NCBI RefSeq assembly: GCF_035222375.1
Contig: NC_085891.1
Span: forward strand, 124,001-188,000
DNA length: 64,000 bases
Direction of reading: 5' to 3'
From: Podospora pseudocomata
Lineage: Eukaryota > Ascomycota > Sordariomycetes > Sordariales > Podosporaceae
The notes beneath the pieces are model-generated. The model was not told where the DNA came from. It did no database searches and saw only the letters and a list, made by a program, of their open reading frames with translations. Positions 10,619 to 23,539 of this stretch are shown here, piece after piece. The translations under genes and the position numbers were made by a program. The stretch's first letter is position 1. Every line of letters starts with the position of its first letter.

Positions 10619-13420
10619 CTAGAAGTAAAACTGCTGCTGTGGTTGGCCCGGTGGTGGGTGCGCAAGAAAGTCAAAATTCATCGAGTCTACCGGAGTGCCG
10701 AACGGATCAGGAGTGTCTGAAATCAACCTTGAATTAGAACTGGGTTCCCCTGTTACGTGCAACATCGTACATGACATACCCCAGAAAATGTGATCGTACA
10801 GGTCCATGGGTGACATGTAAGTGGCAGGGTCAAAATTGGAAACATCGCTCAATTGTTGCTGATTTTGCTGTGGTGGGGGGAACACAAAGGGCATGTTGCT
10901 GATCGTTCTGTCAGTAGCTATCGATGGGAACATATGCGTCATGGTATAGAGAGATACATGCCTGTGTTGCATGTCACCCAATTGTCCTCCGTTCTGCTGC
11001 ATCTCTGCCATGGCCAAGGCTGCATTTTGATGTGGATCCAAACTAGTGGGCATCCGGGAAATGGAGTCCTGTGGCAGCGGAAGACCATGAATAGGATATC
11101 CTGATTGAGTCCCTGGCTGCAGTGGTGTTCGGGTGCCAGAGCCCGCGCCAGAGTTCACACCGCTCTCCTTCATGGGGCCGGGGCCGATTACGGACCCATG
11201 ATCGTAGATATTCTTGAGTGCCATCAGAGCACGGGACAGGGGACCCGAAAGTTCAATATCGTGGTCAGACCGATGGATGTGCGGTTGGGGGGACGTTTGC
11301 TCCTTGGCTGCTGTTGCCGAAAGCGCCGATATCAGGTCCCCTTGCAGTTGGCGGACTTCAGGATCCCCTTTGGAGTCACCCAGAATTCCCAGAAGCACAG
11401 CCGAGGAAAGCCCATGGTAGGTGAAGGCCCATGAACGAGTGGGAATGACTGAAAGCTGGTGCATGGCGAGAAACATGCGCACTGTCTCGGTCAGATTCAG
11501 CTTGCATCTGTCGGCAAGGAACTTCTTTTGTGGCGCGTCGAGACGGGTACTCTCGGAACGCATCAAAGCTGGCCGACAGCAAACTGACAGAATGAACGAA
11601 GTGTGTAACCGAATGGCAAAATGTTGTAGGCGGTCCAATGCTGACTTGCAAGCATCCTTGTTCCGCAGCTGATTCAGGCATTTATCCCGGATATGTTCGA
11701 CAGCCTTGCAGTTATCCAAGATCTGACTGTACGTAGCGTTGGAGGCAGCGTCAGGGTTGAGCCGCTGAGATATGATCTTGCAGAGATGGTACATGGCCTC
11801 GAGGTATGCCCAGCCCTCTGTCTCGGCAGTTTGGGACATGGGAATAGGGCAACATGGTATGTTGGTGATGGGGGAGCTAAAAGAGTTCTAGTAAGGGACG
11901 CAAGGAAGAAGGAGGGTGCAAATCGTAGAATGGGACTTACCGATCAAAGGAAAGTGATGTTAGGGTGTCATGCCATAGGCAAGTCCACCTGGAAGGCGTC
12001 AGGACAAATTATACATGTTGCGTGGGTGAGTAGTCGGGCGTGGTACATACCAAAGTTTTCGGCGTGACACCTCTCTCTTCTCCGCTTCTGGGCTCGGCCG
12101 ACCATCTAGTTGTTGTGGCCGATGAAGGCCAAGAGACTGGGCTAGGCGGCAAGTGAGGCCCATCAATGCCCACGATGCCTCGGCCTTCATGTCGTTAAGC
12201 AACACAAAGCTCGTCATGAGCAAGGCCTGGATGGAGTCCAGATTTGGTCTGGAACAATGTCAGCAAACCGCTGGTATCCTGAGCAGCCAGGCGCATTATT
12301 ACCTCAAAAGGAAGTTTCCAAGACGAAGAAAGTGAAAAGATATCTGGATGTATTTTTGGGAGTCCCGGGTTCGCACATGATAAGGTGAATCGTGATACTG
12401 TGAGCCAACAGCAAGAACGGCAAACAAGATGGCTAGCCATGACGCAGAGACAGGTTTCGTGGCTTTGGTGGACGCCCTGGCATTTTTGGCTCTGTCCTCC
12501 AGGTACACCATGAGTCGAGATTCGAGATCGTCAATGTCAATGACAAACCCCCAGAATGGCTGGGGAATCTCCTTGTAGGTTCGGAATAGCCTGCAGACAT
12601 GTGAGCGGGGTGTGCGTGGGAGGACGCAACTGGAACAGGAGACAGTGACATACTTCATGACTTCCCGGTCAGAGGGAAGTTCGGCCGAAATGTCAGAGGT
12701 CAGCCGGTCGAGATGACGGGAAGACATGAGCGGGAAGGGTGCCGAGTTGTCGAGGCCGAGGAGGGACCGCATGTCTTGGCGTATCTCGTTGACGTCCTGG
12801 GGTTCGTTTGCTGCTGTCCGTTCTCTGAGCAAAGCTGGTATGCTGTTTTGGCCAACATAACGCGTGGTCTCGGCCGTGTCTGGTTCGTAAGTGCTGATGG
12901 CTTCACGAGGGTCGTTACTCTGGCTTCGGGTGTCTGCATCATCTGGAGACCGTGGGCGTTTCTTTCCCGGAGTGAGGGACTCGGTGCCAAACGAGCCACT
13001 CTTGCTTGTGGCTGACCGGTTGGGCTTGTAAGAGCAGAGCGACGGATGTTCTCTCTTGACGCAGTTCTCACAGGGGCTCTTGTTGTCACACTTGACTTTC
13101 CTCTGTCTGCATGGCCAGCATGCAGTGCCTAGGAATCCCGTCAGCACACTGGCAGGAGGTGGAATATTGCAATGTCTTGGGCAAGACAAAGTGGGAGGAT
13201 TGGATGAGATGAGATGAGATGAGATGGGCAGGGGCGCTTGACACAAGTAAACAAACAGGCTGGAAAGGGGGACAATGGCGTTGGAGACGAGTCGTCACCC
13301 AAACGCCACTGCAGAGTACGTACCGTATCTCACTTTGCGGTGGGAGTGAATGATACGGTTGGCCTCCTCGGGTGTGAGATCCTCGAGGTTGGGCCCCGGG
13401 CTGTCCTGTGTCTCCGACAT
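10619..13420 (-). CDS. Zn2Cys6 transcription factor with fungal-specific TF domain
   Basis: Nuclear DNA-binding regulator; target pathway unknown. Six exons fit in phase: 13420-13324, 13128-12654, 12590-12303, 12248-12051, 11988-11941 and 11876-10619, giving 787 residues. The binuclear zinc cluster has Cys at 36, 39, 46, 52, 55 and 64 (ACWPCRQRKVKC ... CENC ... LC), interrupted just before its first Cys by the 195-bp first intron. The middle fungal-TF domain is seen in FLRLGNFLLRPNLDSIQALL, LGLHRPQQLD, RRKLW and SFDRSPI. The C-terminal third is Pro/Gln/Ser-rich, a plausible activation region. Introns 2-5 are 54-64 bp. Exon 5 is only 48 bases but is needed for frame and for the conserved LSFDR segment. 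The first intron carries a GATGA microsatellite. Confidence 0.9.
13202..13226. repeat. GATGA pentanucleotide microsatellite in an intron
   Basis: Nearly five tandem copies of GATGA, inside the first intron of the Zn2Cys6 gene. No coding effect expected. Confidence 0.85.
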
Positions 13421-14759
13421 TGGGGATTACAGCAAACGGGGGGGCGGCCGTTCAGGCGTTCGTTCCGGGTTGGAGGTACGATTGCTATCTCGAGGTGGCC
13501 GAATGAAGACCGAATGACGAAGGTGGGCCTCCAAACTTCAGCGGTGCTCCAGCGAGTGGCCCGCGCAAGCAACAGGGCTGGGTTCGCAGCTGGTTCAGGG
13601 TGGAGCAGCGGCGGCGGGCGACCAGGGCTTGGAGCAATCAATGAAGTGGTTTTCCCAGGGCCGTCACGCTGTTCCTTGGATGATGGCGGCCGTTGATGGT
13701 GTTGAATTCCGATGCAAAGCCGAGATGTCGTTGTCTGCTGTCGAAAAAGAAGCCGAGCAGCGACCAGCATTCAATTTTGAGGTGGGGTTCTCGGGATTAG
13801 CGGGTGGACGGATCACCATTGCAGCTTTTCCCCACCGGCCTGGTTGCTGACTGAGCGCCCCTTCTCCAGTCTCGACCCCACAATGGCATCTCTACCTTAC
13901 CTTATACATAAAGGATCCCATCAATCCATCTGTGTATCGAGAGGGACACTCACCTATCGAATGGACCATCCATCCGAGGGTCCCGTCCACGGTTCCTTTC
14001 GTCGACAACCTACCTGTCACCTGAAATCTGTCCCTGCATCTTCGCCCATCGTGGGAGTGGGACCCACACCTACCCGCGTGGCCTGTGCTTTCACACATGT
14101 GCCAAGGCTTCGACGACAGGAGAGCTTTCTTCTGAAGGTAGGGAGGGTACTGGAAGAGATCAGATGCTCAAAGTAAACATTCAAGTACTTGATAATGATC
14201 TTCTGAAGAGTGAAAAGAGCAACATTTGACCGCTTGTAAAGTTGCTACTTCGTACTGCAAAAAACGAAATAGCCATCACAAGCAGATGCTCCCAAAGCCT
14301 TGGGGAGGAGGACAAGGCTCTCTCTAGTCGCTCACCGGGACTCCAAACAGGCGCGATTGCGCCAAAATAAATTCAATCTCACTTCGACGTGCTCTTCCCT
14401 ATGGTATCTCCTCCTCTCGTCTTTTCACACCACCTTCCATAGCAGACGCCGCACCATCATCCCATCTGCCTTCTTGTATCACACCCGACATCCTTTGCGC
14501 CTGCCAAGTCTTCTTTTACCCCAGAGTGTGGAGCCTCTCCCCTGCGACGACCAGTCAGATTCACCATTTGCAAGCTGAAGCTGGAGCATCCAAATTAGCT
14601 CCCGCCTGCCACTTTCCCCAGATCTTCAACACTAGATGCCCTCACTGTCCAACACAACAACACGACATCGACGGCCACAGAACTCTCCCTCCGACCTCAC
14701 CTCTGCCAGGCTTTGCCCTTCTATAGCCCCAATGAAGCACCGGCCCACATTGCACAACA
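13421..14759. other. Divergent promoter region
   Basis: About 1.3 kb between the start of the Zn2Cys6 gene (minus) and the RdRP gene (plus). A pyrimidine-rich stretch (about 14370-14560) precedes the RdRP start and looks like promoter or leader. No further gene recognised. Confidence 0.6.
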
Positions 14760-17700
14760 ATGCCAATGCCAGTCCCAATGCCAAACAACAGGCCATTGAT
14801 TCCTGCTACGCCTAGCAAGAATGACAAGGTCAATGAAACAGTCATGGGCCTCAATTTTATGTATGGCCTCAGCATACAGGTCCCCGATGTCTCTCCCACC
14901 AGAGCCGCCGGCCACGAAACGGAAGAAGCTGCACGCCATCGTCGTATCATCTCGGCCATCCGCTTTCTCTGCTACAAAGACAACGAAGCTTTGGAGCATA
15001 TATTCCATGATTTTTTTTATCAGGCAAAGTCCGCCAGCCAGCAATGGGTCCACAAGCCACGGGCAGATTCAGCAACCCTGCCCTCGTCTCAAGATTTACC
15101 CCCAAAAGCCGTCCACCCCTGGGAACGAGCCCAACTCGAGCAAATTCTGTGCAATCTTCTTGCGGAACGTCAAAGCACTTTGCTGAGGGCACAGACCTTG
15201 ACTCCCACGGCATCCAGATCCTTCGCTCGATCCCGTAGCGATGCTGCTGCTACCGCAGGAATATACCAGGCCGTTCACGATGTGAGACCAAGGTCACCCT
15301 CTTCTGCTGGCTCTGCGAAGCGCCGTTCGGATGACGAAGATTATCCAGTTCGAAGCAGCAAGAAGCCACGGGATCAAGCTTTTGCTCCTCCATCACTGGG
15401 TCGTTCATCATCCACTCCTGTCTCGGCTGTCCCCTTCTCCAAACTCTTGGATACCGTACCGACTCGTCAGCGTTTGAATGGGGCAGTAGTGCTCGAGACA
15501 AGCCGAAGGAACAACCACGCCAAATCGACAAACTGGTCACAGCAACCGTCTTTTGAGATTGACCAAAGTTCGAGTTACTGGAAGACGGATCAAAACAGCC
15601 TTTCAAGCCATACAACGGCGGTGAACGAATCCCAACCGCTCAGGACCAGCCACTACACAGCCATTAAGAAGGAGGATGTTGGTGTAGCGGAGGTGGTAAC
15701 GATGACAGTCCCATTCCGGCTTTCACAAAACAGTGTTTCTCGGCTATCTCAACCTTCAGTCATCTCAAAATTCAACTGCACTCAGCAACGGGCCGGTGTT
15801 CATGACGAGCTTTGCGAAGGGCAGAATCGAGCCGCATATCACTTTCTTCAACAGGACACAACCAAGCGGCTCTTGTTTCCCCCAAGCAATGGAGCCCCAA
15901 TATCAAATAAGCCCCAAGTTGCGCCAGCAGAGGTCGTAGATTTGACCAACGATTTCGATACCGACTTTTCAGAAGACGTTAGGGATGCGGTGGAGGCCGA
16001 GTACGAAATCGAGCACCTTGGAACACGGCTGCAGCCGACGCCCACCCACACGCCTCACAAGCTACCGGTCTTGCCACCGCCTTACCGTCAGCGTACACAA
16101 CACCATGCACAACATCACCACCACCAGCCACAACAACAGCAGCAACAACAGGTCCAACAGATCGAGCAACTCCCGCCACGTAAGCAAGCCACACAGCCCC
16201 CCAGGGCACCAAAAGCAGCACTGGCAAGTTTGGCCACGATTCGGACGCGACTGGAGCACACCTGGCGTATGTTTTCTTTCCCCATAGAACGAGCATAGAA
16301 ACTGACATCTTGACAGCAAGATTTCCGACCTGGTTAGCGGATGCCCCTCTGGCAGTGGCATGGGAAGTGACGAGGATCCTTCACCATTGCAACGTGGACC
16401 CAGAACACGAATCCCTCGTTTATCTACCCGAGTGGGCAACATCGGATATCACCGACATTCGAAGCAGCTTGTACCGACTCGACATCTTTCGAGGCAAGAC
16501 CTTTCCAGAACGCCCGCCTTCGGATGTTTTTGCTGCCGCGTTGAACAATTTCGAGCTCAACGGAAGTATTGTTCTTATGTCCATCAGTCTGGACTTCAAT
16601 CCAGACAAGGATAAGCAAGCGCCCCTATTTTTTGTTGATATGAAACCCCTGCGACTTGACCAAGGGTGTAGGCTAACGCGTCGGTTTGGCGCTGACCGGT
16701 TCCTCGAGGTTCTTCTGTCGTCACCTACTGCTAGCTCGGCTCCTGATCTGATCAAGAATGCCGAGCCACACGGTGCTGAAGAGGTCATTAAATGGCTTAC
16801 TAGCAGTGCTCATAGCCTGGTTGGACGGCACTGGAGAGCTTTCTTCGCCAAGGATGCCGGGTTCCGCAGGCCCATCAAAGAATACAGCCTGGCGCCTGAA
16901 GAGAAGACCAAAATTGTTTCCAAAGAGCGGCTGCACTTTTTTGCTGAGACAGGAACCAACTTCCAACGGGCCAAGGCATTGACGGTGCCCCCCCTCAATG
17001 AGCCCATGGGTCGCCACACTGATTGTACAGTGAGCCAGATGCTGAACTGGCTACTCAACCTGGACGAGCCCAAGAATCAGTCACAGCCGCATCTCAAGCT
17101 TTTCTCTCGCATCCAGCTGGGATTAAGCAAAACCTTCCCAACCGTCATTTTCAGCGCTTCCCAGATTTTTGTTCAGCCGCAAGACATGCTGTCACCGATT
17201 GGCAAGGTCATGAACGACGGCGTCGGACGCATGTCACGAACGGTGGCTCGAAAAATCAGAGACATCATGGGTCTCACAGAGATCCCCTCGGCAGTTCAGG
17301 GCCGCATCGGTTCCGCCAAAGGAATGTGGATTATGGATGTACTTGATACAGGCGACGAAGAATGGATCGAGACATGGCTGTCGCAACGGAAGTGGGAATG
17401 TGACCCTCAGACGGTCGACATCCACCAACGAACTCTCGAAATACGGGCGTACGCAACTGAACTCAAATCGGCTGGTTTGAATCTGCAGTTCCTCCCCGTC
17501 TTGGAGGATAGAGCCAAAGACAAGGCTCAGATGAAGCGTGCCATAGGCGCACGTCTCACCAATGATCTCAAAAAGGAGTTTGACGACCAAAAGGCTGCTT
17601 TCAAGCATCCTCTCCTGCTACGTCAGTGGTTGCATGAGAACTGGAGTGGACGGGCAGACAGAGTAAAGAACGGTGGGTTTCTCGCCTCTACAGTGCTTGT

Positions 17701-19322
17701 CGCAGGTAGCTAACATGGAAATAGGAGAGGTGGCCTTTCTGGGAGGCCTGCCCGAGAAAAAGGAAGAAGTTCTGAATCTGTTGCTCAGCAGTGGATTTGA
17801 TCCCAAGCACCAAAAGTACATTCAAGACATTGCGTGGGAACTCCAGAAGCAAAAGTGCGATATCTTGAGCACAAAGCTCAACATCAAGGTGGGCCGATCG
17901 GCCTACATCTACATGGTCGTTGACTTTTGGGGAGTCCTGGAGGAGGGGGAAGTCCATGTCGGTTTCTCTTCCAAGTTCAGGGACGACGCCGATGACACCT
18001 CCTATACCCTTCTCTCCGATTGTGATGTTCTTGTCGCCCGGTCTCCTGCCCACTTTGCCAGTGACGTGCAAAGGGTGCGAGCTGTCTTCAAACCACAGTT
18101 GCACGCCTTGAAGGACGTCATTGTCTTCTCGTCAAAAGGGAACGTTCCACTCGCCGAAAAGCTTTCTGGTGGAGACTACGACGGTGACATGGCTTGGGTT
18201 TGTTGGGATCCTCTGATCGTGGAAAACTTCGTCAACGCAGTGGTGCCAGAAGAGCCGGATCTGTCGGCATATTTGGGAAAAGACAAGACCACCTTTTCCG
18301 ATCTCATGTTGGCGACGGGTGAACAGAGCCCAGATGCTGCCGTGTACGACATGATTGAGAAAAGCTTTCAGTTTTCGATGCAGCCCAACTTTCTGGGCAT
18401 GTGCACAAACTACAAAGAGAAGCTTTGCTATCACAACAACAGCGTTGGAGATGAGACTGCCATCTGGCTCGGCGCCCTCGTGGGGAAATTGGTCGACCAA
18501 AGCAAACAGGGTATTCTTTTCGACAAAGGCAGCTGGGAGCGTCTGCGAAAGGAGAAGTTTGGCCCACACAACATGCAGCCTCCAGACCCGGCATACAAAG
18601 GCGACCACTGGAGCGGACGGGACGAACCACGGCACATCATCGACTACCTCAAGTTTTTCATCGCCAAACCGGCCATTAGTCGTGAAATGGACGCCCTGAG
18701 CAAGTTGATCAACTCCCGTGGCACCGACACCCTTGCCAATAGCAACTCAGCGGCACATTATTGGGATCCAGATCTTGTTAGCTACTTCAAAAGCTTTGAA
18801 GAGGCAGGCCAGGGTTCCAAGACAATCCGCGGCATACTCCAGTGGCTGAAGAACGATATTTCGCAATTGGAGAAGGACTGGAAGACAAGCATGGCCAAAG
18901 GCAAGGGCCGTAACTCCAAGTTCTCGTACCCAGAAACCGTCACTCAAATCTTTGGAGGGTGGAACGTCATCCAACCGCGAACATCCGAGTCGATGCCCCT
19001 CAAACTAGACCCTAAGACGGCCTTGCTTTTTGGTGGTAACGGCCCCTATGACCCATGGACTGTGCTCAAGGCCAGTGCGACTTTTAAGCAGTGCTACAAA
19101 ATGGCGCCCAAATTTGCCTGGGCAATGGCTGGTAGACAACTGGCGTATATCAAGGCACTGAACTTGGGATCATCTCAAATTCCCCTCGTCCTCACGCCGC
19201 TCATGTATGCGGGACTCAATGCAGATGGTAAATTTGTCAAGCAGTTTGTGGCTCGACTCGAGCATGACGGGACTCAGTATGGCGAGATGGAAGATAGGGA
19301 TTCGGACTGGGATGAAGACTAG
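14760..19322 (+). CDS. RNA-dependent RNA polymerase of RNA silencing (QDE-1/SAD-1/RRP-3 family)
   Basis: Eukaryotic cellular RdRP that copies aberrant or unpaired RNA into double-stranded RNA for Dicer. Exons 14760-16266, 16317-17672 and 17725-19322 (introns 50 and 52 bp) give 1486 residues. The N-terminal half is poorly conserved and contains a His/Gln-rich run (about residues 445-465). The catalytic core shows RIGSAKGMWIMDVL, LVARSPAHFASDVQRV, the segment FSSKGNVPLAEKLSGG and the metal-binding DYDGD loop at residues 1105-1109, whose three Asp are the family's essential residues. The Tyr in the second place is common in fungal paralogues. Which of the three Neurospora paralogue groups it belongs to (quelling, meiotic silencing or RRP-3) cannot be decided here. 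No damage seen. Confidence 0.93.
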
Positions 19323-20372
19323 AAGAGCGCGGGACATAGAGCTGGTTGAACGGGCATCTCTTTTCATATTCCACCTGCGGTGTGCTTTTCATTCGGTGCG
19401 TTTGCATATTTGCTTGTTCTCGTGGTTGGTTTGTTGTCTAGATACCTCTTGGGTTTGTTGGTTTAATGATGACATTTCTTAGACACCTCCCCGTGGTCTT
19501 TAGGCTAACTCGTTTGTTTGAATTGATGAGAGCCTGGTTCGAGCCAGTCTTCTTGGTGTCGCCCCCCAAAACGGAAGGCCAAAATCTCCGGCTATAATGT
19601 TGCGAAGCTGGGAGCATCGATAGGTTGCAACTTGCCACTCCGGTATCCCGGCAGAAGGCGTCAATACACCCTTCCCCACTCGGTACGTCTGGGCCTTAAA
19701 TTGGGGAAAGACGAGGCGACAAACGGCAGATCAAGCACAGTTTCCATGTAAGGTAGGTGTCCAACATGATAAGTGCCATGCCTGCGTGCGCAATGCCGCG
19801 CTGGTTTCCCAGAAGCTACCTGAGCCAGGACAAGCAAAAAGCAGGCCTACGGCGAGACGAGAGGGTTTACGCAATGCTTGAGCCACCTGCATCACCTTGG
19901 GACTTACCAAGTGGCACATCAGCCACAGAAAAATTGCGATGCCGAATTACTGTACATTCCAATCAGGTACCGACCACTGACGTTACTGCCTGCTGCTTCA
20001 GAGGACATTTTACGACATCCGCCCTCGCTCAACTTTACTCAACTGCCCCAATCCATTTACCGGCATCCTTATTACCCTCGACACACAAATAGATTACCTT
20101 CACTCCAACTCGGATGTCCAGCCGAGAGGTGGAGTTTCCGTTGCCCCTGACCATTTCACCATTTGGAAAAAGTCGTCAGGGGATGCCAAGACCCTCTTTG
20201 GTTGTTGTCAATATCGACAATTCGATGTTTGAGGCGAGCTCGGCTGCATCGTTCCGAGATAAGTGGGGAGGCTGGTGCTCAAGAACAAAGTACAAATGAA
20301 CATACTGTCGCTGGAGGTATTGACAATGAAGCTTTGCTGGCTCTCTACCCCCTTTGTCACGTTGGCGCCAAG
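19323..20372. other. Intergenic region
   Basis: About 1 kb between two plus-strand genes. Contains the 3' end of RdRP and promoter of the GMC gene. An in-frame run upstream of the GMC ATG (from 20163) is open by chance and lacks family similarity. Confidence 0.6.
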
Positions 20373-22357
20373 ATGAAGCTATCATTGGGCTCCTCAAGCA
20401 ACGGAGGCGGAGGCGCTTCCAGCCTCTTGTCACTTTCTCTTTTGCTGACTCTCAACCCACTCACAGCAACTGCTCAAACGGCCCCCCGAGATGGCGCCAT
20501 TTACGATTACATCGTCGTTGGGAGTGGCCCCGGAGGCGGTGTTGTCGCTTCAAATCTTGCCAAAGCGGGCTATTCCGTTCTGATCCTCGAAGCTGGTGAC
20601 GACAGTCCGGGACAAGGCTTCGGTCGTTACACCCCCACCGTTACGTGGGATTTCTTCGTGAAGCACTATCCAGAGGGCGATCCAAGAGACAACAAATATA
20701 GTCATCTAACCTGGAGGACAAGAGAGGGCAGGTATTGGGTTGGACAGAGTGGTGCACCGGCTGGCTCTACGCTGCTTGGAGTGTATTATCCTCGCGGTTC
20801 CACACTCGGTGGCTCGTCCATGATCAACGCCATGGTCACTTGGCTGCCGAGTGATAGTGATTGGAACTTTCATGCCAATGTCACAGGGGATGACAGCTGG
20901 CGGTGTGTTAAATCCATTTCGCCCCTTCCCGTGTTGATGCTGACACAGCCTTGCACAGAGCCGAGAACATGCACGCCATTTTCAAGAAGATTGAAAAGAA
21001 CAACTATGCCACCCGTGGAGCTGCCAACGCGGCAAACCATGGCTTCGACGGCTTTTTCCAGACCAACATGGGTTCCATGACCCAACAGCGCCAGCTCGGC
21101 CAGCTCTCGGGCAACCGTGTGATGCAGACATATGCGCAAGACTGGGGCCTATCCGGGCAGTCCATGAACAACTTGTTGACTCGTGACCCGAACGAAATCA
21201 ACCCCAACCGCGATCAGACCTCCTCGATCTACGGTCTTGTCACCCACGCCTTCTCCAATGGCAACCGATACTCCTCCCGCAACTACATCCAAGACACACA
21301 GCGCACTGTCGGCTCCAACCTCACCGTCTCTCTTACCTCCCTCGCGACTAAGATTCTCTTTGATACAGCCTCTAAATGCGATGGCACTGAGGCTAAGCCC
21401 CGCGCTACTGGAGTTGAGTACTTGTTCGGACGCTCTCTGTATAAGGGTGACTCGCGCCGCGCTGCCAATGCCCAAGGCACCAAGCGCACTGCTTACGCCC
21501 GCCGCGAGGTCATCCTTTCGGGAGGTGCCTTCAACTCCCCTCAACTCCTCCAGCTGTCGGGTATTGGAGATGCAGCCCTCCTGAAGCAGTACAGTATTCC
21601 TTTGATCAAAGATCTGCCCGGTGTCGGTCAAAACCTCATGGACAATCAAGAAATGCCCATCGTTGGCACTGGCAGCGCCGGCTCCGGTTTGGCGGAAGTC
21701 TCCATGTTTAAGACCAAGCACCCGGCGCACGGGGAGAGAGACATGTTCCTAATGGGTGGCCAAGGGTTCCTGTTCAGAGGTTTCTGGCCTGATAACCCGG
21801 TTCGCACCCCAGCTGAGCCGCGCAGCCCCTACGGTGTCTCCATGGTGAAGGGATCCTCCCTCAACAACAAGGGCTGGGTCAAGATTAGAAGCACAGACCC
21901 GACCGAGACTCCAGAGATCAACTTTAACCATTTCGCGCCCGGTTCTGAGTTGGACATGGAGGCCATGAAGGACACTGTCGCTTGGATCAGAACTGTGTAC
22001 TCCCGTGTAGGTATCACCACCGTGGAGCCACCGTGCAATGCCGGACCAGATGCGAATGGATACTGCGGGAAGGAGGATGAAAACTGGATTCATGAGCGGA
22101 CCTTTGGGCACCACCCTACTTCTACCAATAGAATCGGGGCGGACAATGACCCGCTGGCGGTGCTGGACAGCAAGTTTAGGGTTAGAGGGGTGAGTGGGTT
22201 GAGAGTGGTGGATGCAAGCGCCTTTGCGCGGATCCCGGGGGTCTTCCCTGCTGTGTCGACGTTCATGATCAGCCAGAAGGCGAGTGACGATATGTTGGCC
22301 GAGTTGAAGGATGGGCAGGCGGTCAAGGTTTGCGTGAACGGCGTGTTGATTTCATGA
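20373..22357 (+). CDS. Secreted GMC-family FAD oxidoreductase
   Basis: Flavin-dependent oxidase or dehydrogenase of the glucose-methanol-choline family acting on alcohols or sugars. Exons 20373-20902 and 20959-22357 (56-bp intron) give 642 residues. The start at 20373 opens a signal-like N terminus with a Ser/Leu-rich hydrophobic core (residues 15-33) ending in TATAQT. The FAD-binding GSGPGGG motif is at about 50-56, followed by LILEAG; GMC signature 1 is PRGSTLGGSSMINAM. The second signature appears as LSGGAFNSPQLLQLSGIG, and the C-terminal active-site block is FGHHPTST followed by RVVDASAFARIPG. Two acceptors were possible; CACAG ending at 20958 keeps the frame and gives SWRAENMHAIF, typical of the family. 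Aryl-alcohol-like or glucose-oxidase-like specificity cannot be separated. Confidence 0.92.
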
Positions 22358-22518
22358 AGAGGAGATGAGAGTACGCTAAGCTTCAGGTAATCCAAGTACC
22401 TAGTGCAATCCATTTGTGGTTTGTTTACATGCATGTAATTGAAAAGGGGAAAAGGCCAAACCAACATCACATCGACCATAGGTGGTGGTTCCAATTCCAC
22501 AAGCCATCAAACATGTTC

Positions 22519-22609
22519 GGCCGTGTGGTGTAGTGGTAGCATACTTGCTTTGGGAATAGACTCTCACAGCTGTTGCAAGTGGTCCCAGGTTCGAGCCCTG
22601 GCTCGGCCC
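22519..22609 (+). tRNA. tRNA-Pro(UGG): tRNA-Pro(UGG) with 19-nt intron
   Basis: Folds as a tRNA: acceptor GGCCGTG with CTCGGCC, D-arm GTGTAGTGGTAGCAT, anticodon stem CTTGC/GCAAG, loop TT-TGG-G-T, T-stem CCAGG/CCTGG with TTCGAGC. The anticodon is TGG (22551-22553). A 19-nt intron (22555-22573) sits one base after the anticodon, the canonical place. The sixth acceptor pair is T-T in this copy. A T4 run at 22614-22617 can act as a Pol III terminator. Confidence 0.92.
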
Positions 22610-23089
22610 CATCTTTTGCTTGTAAAATCTGTTGATTGATCAACACATTTTCTTTTTCACGGGTCAGATTCCCAAGTTCTATGCGCGAAGTTCATGACGC
22701 TGAGATTAAACTGGAATGTAGACGAGGCAGGGTGACTTTTGACACGTCTCGGCTTGGTTGGGAATTCCAGAGCGTGCTCATGGCTGGGAAGACTTTGTAT
22801 GCCCAGCCCCTGTCTCAAAATCCCCATGGCATGAGAAGCAACGCCGGCCTCAGTTACAGCATTGTAAACCAAGTTTATGATGATGCGTATCCAGATTCCA
22901 TATGCTCCCTTCCACTTTTGTTTCCACTCCTCTGCCTAGTTTTGGCCTTTAAAAGCCCCTGCTATCTCTCCAGTCCCGTCTCATGGCATTGTCGTTTTCC
23001 CACAACAGTGTTCGAAGCGACATCTACGGCAATTGTACCGAACCTATTTTGCCAAATCTTCCAAGACTTGATACATTGAGGTAGTCAAT
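22610..23089. other. Intergenic region
   Basis: Between tRNA-Pro and a small secreted-protein gene. A TATA-like CTTTAAAAG at 22947-22955 lies about 135 bases before the ATG at 23090; nothing else recognised. Confidence 0.55.
22947..22955 (+). promoter_or_regulatory. TATA-like element
   Basis: CTTTAAAAG, about 135 bases upstream of the ATG at 23090. Motif and position only. Confidence 0.3.
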
Positions 23090-23539
23090 ATGTACACATC
23101 TACATTGACAAGCTATCTCGGTGCTGTGGTCTTGCTACTTTCTAGTCCAGCTCTTGGTCTTCCACGACCCATCGCCCATTATGGACACCATCTGCGACAC
23201 CCTGACGAGTTCAAGCGGGCCATGGTACCTCTTCAGGTTCGAGAACAACCAATGACACTTTCAACAGAAGCCCCGCAAGCCATCATTGCTGTGCCGTCAG
23301 CCACAACGAGAGCCTCAACCATAATATGTTCGGTAGGCCTCCGTGAGATCGAAGAGCCAACAGAGCCTACCACCACTACCACTATTACAATAATGACGAC
23401 GAGGACCCAGACGCAGACGATCGACGTCAAATCCACGATGACAAGAACTGTTTTTGGTGGATTCCCACATACTACGGGAGAGAGCTTAAACGTGGTCGGG
23501 ATCAATGGGAATGGACAAGTAGGTTACTTTGAGGGCTGA
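23090..23539 (+). CDS. Small secreted Thr-rich hypothetical protein
   Basis: Single-exon frame of 149 residues. Residues 1-24 form a clear signal peptide (LGAVVLLLSSPALGLP). The rest has no recognised domain. It has a Thr-rich middle (about residues 92-120, many TTT and TIT runs, likely O-glycosylated) and a Gly/Asn-rich end. A single Cys at about residue 80 means it is not a disulfide-rich effector type. It sits between tRNA-Pro and an orphan gene. Kept because signal peptide, length and a TATA-like element agree; function unknown. Confidence 0.6.
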   Translation: MYTSTLTSYLGAVVLLLSSPALGLPRPIAHYGHHLRHPDEFKRAMVPLQVREQPMTLSTEAPQAIIAVPSATTRASTIICSVGLREIEEPTEPTTTTTITIMTTRTQTQTIDVKSTMTRTVFGGFPHTTGESLNVVGINGNGQVGYFEG

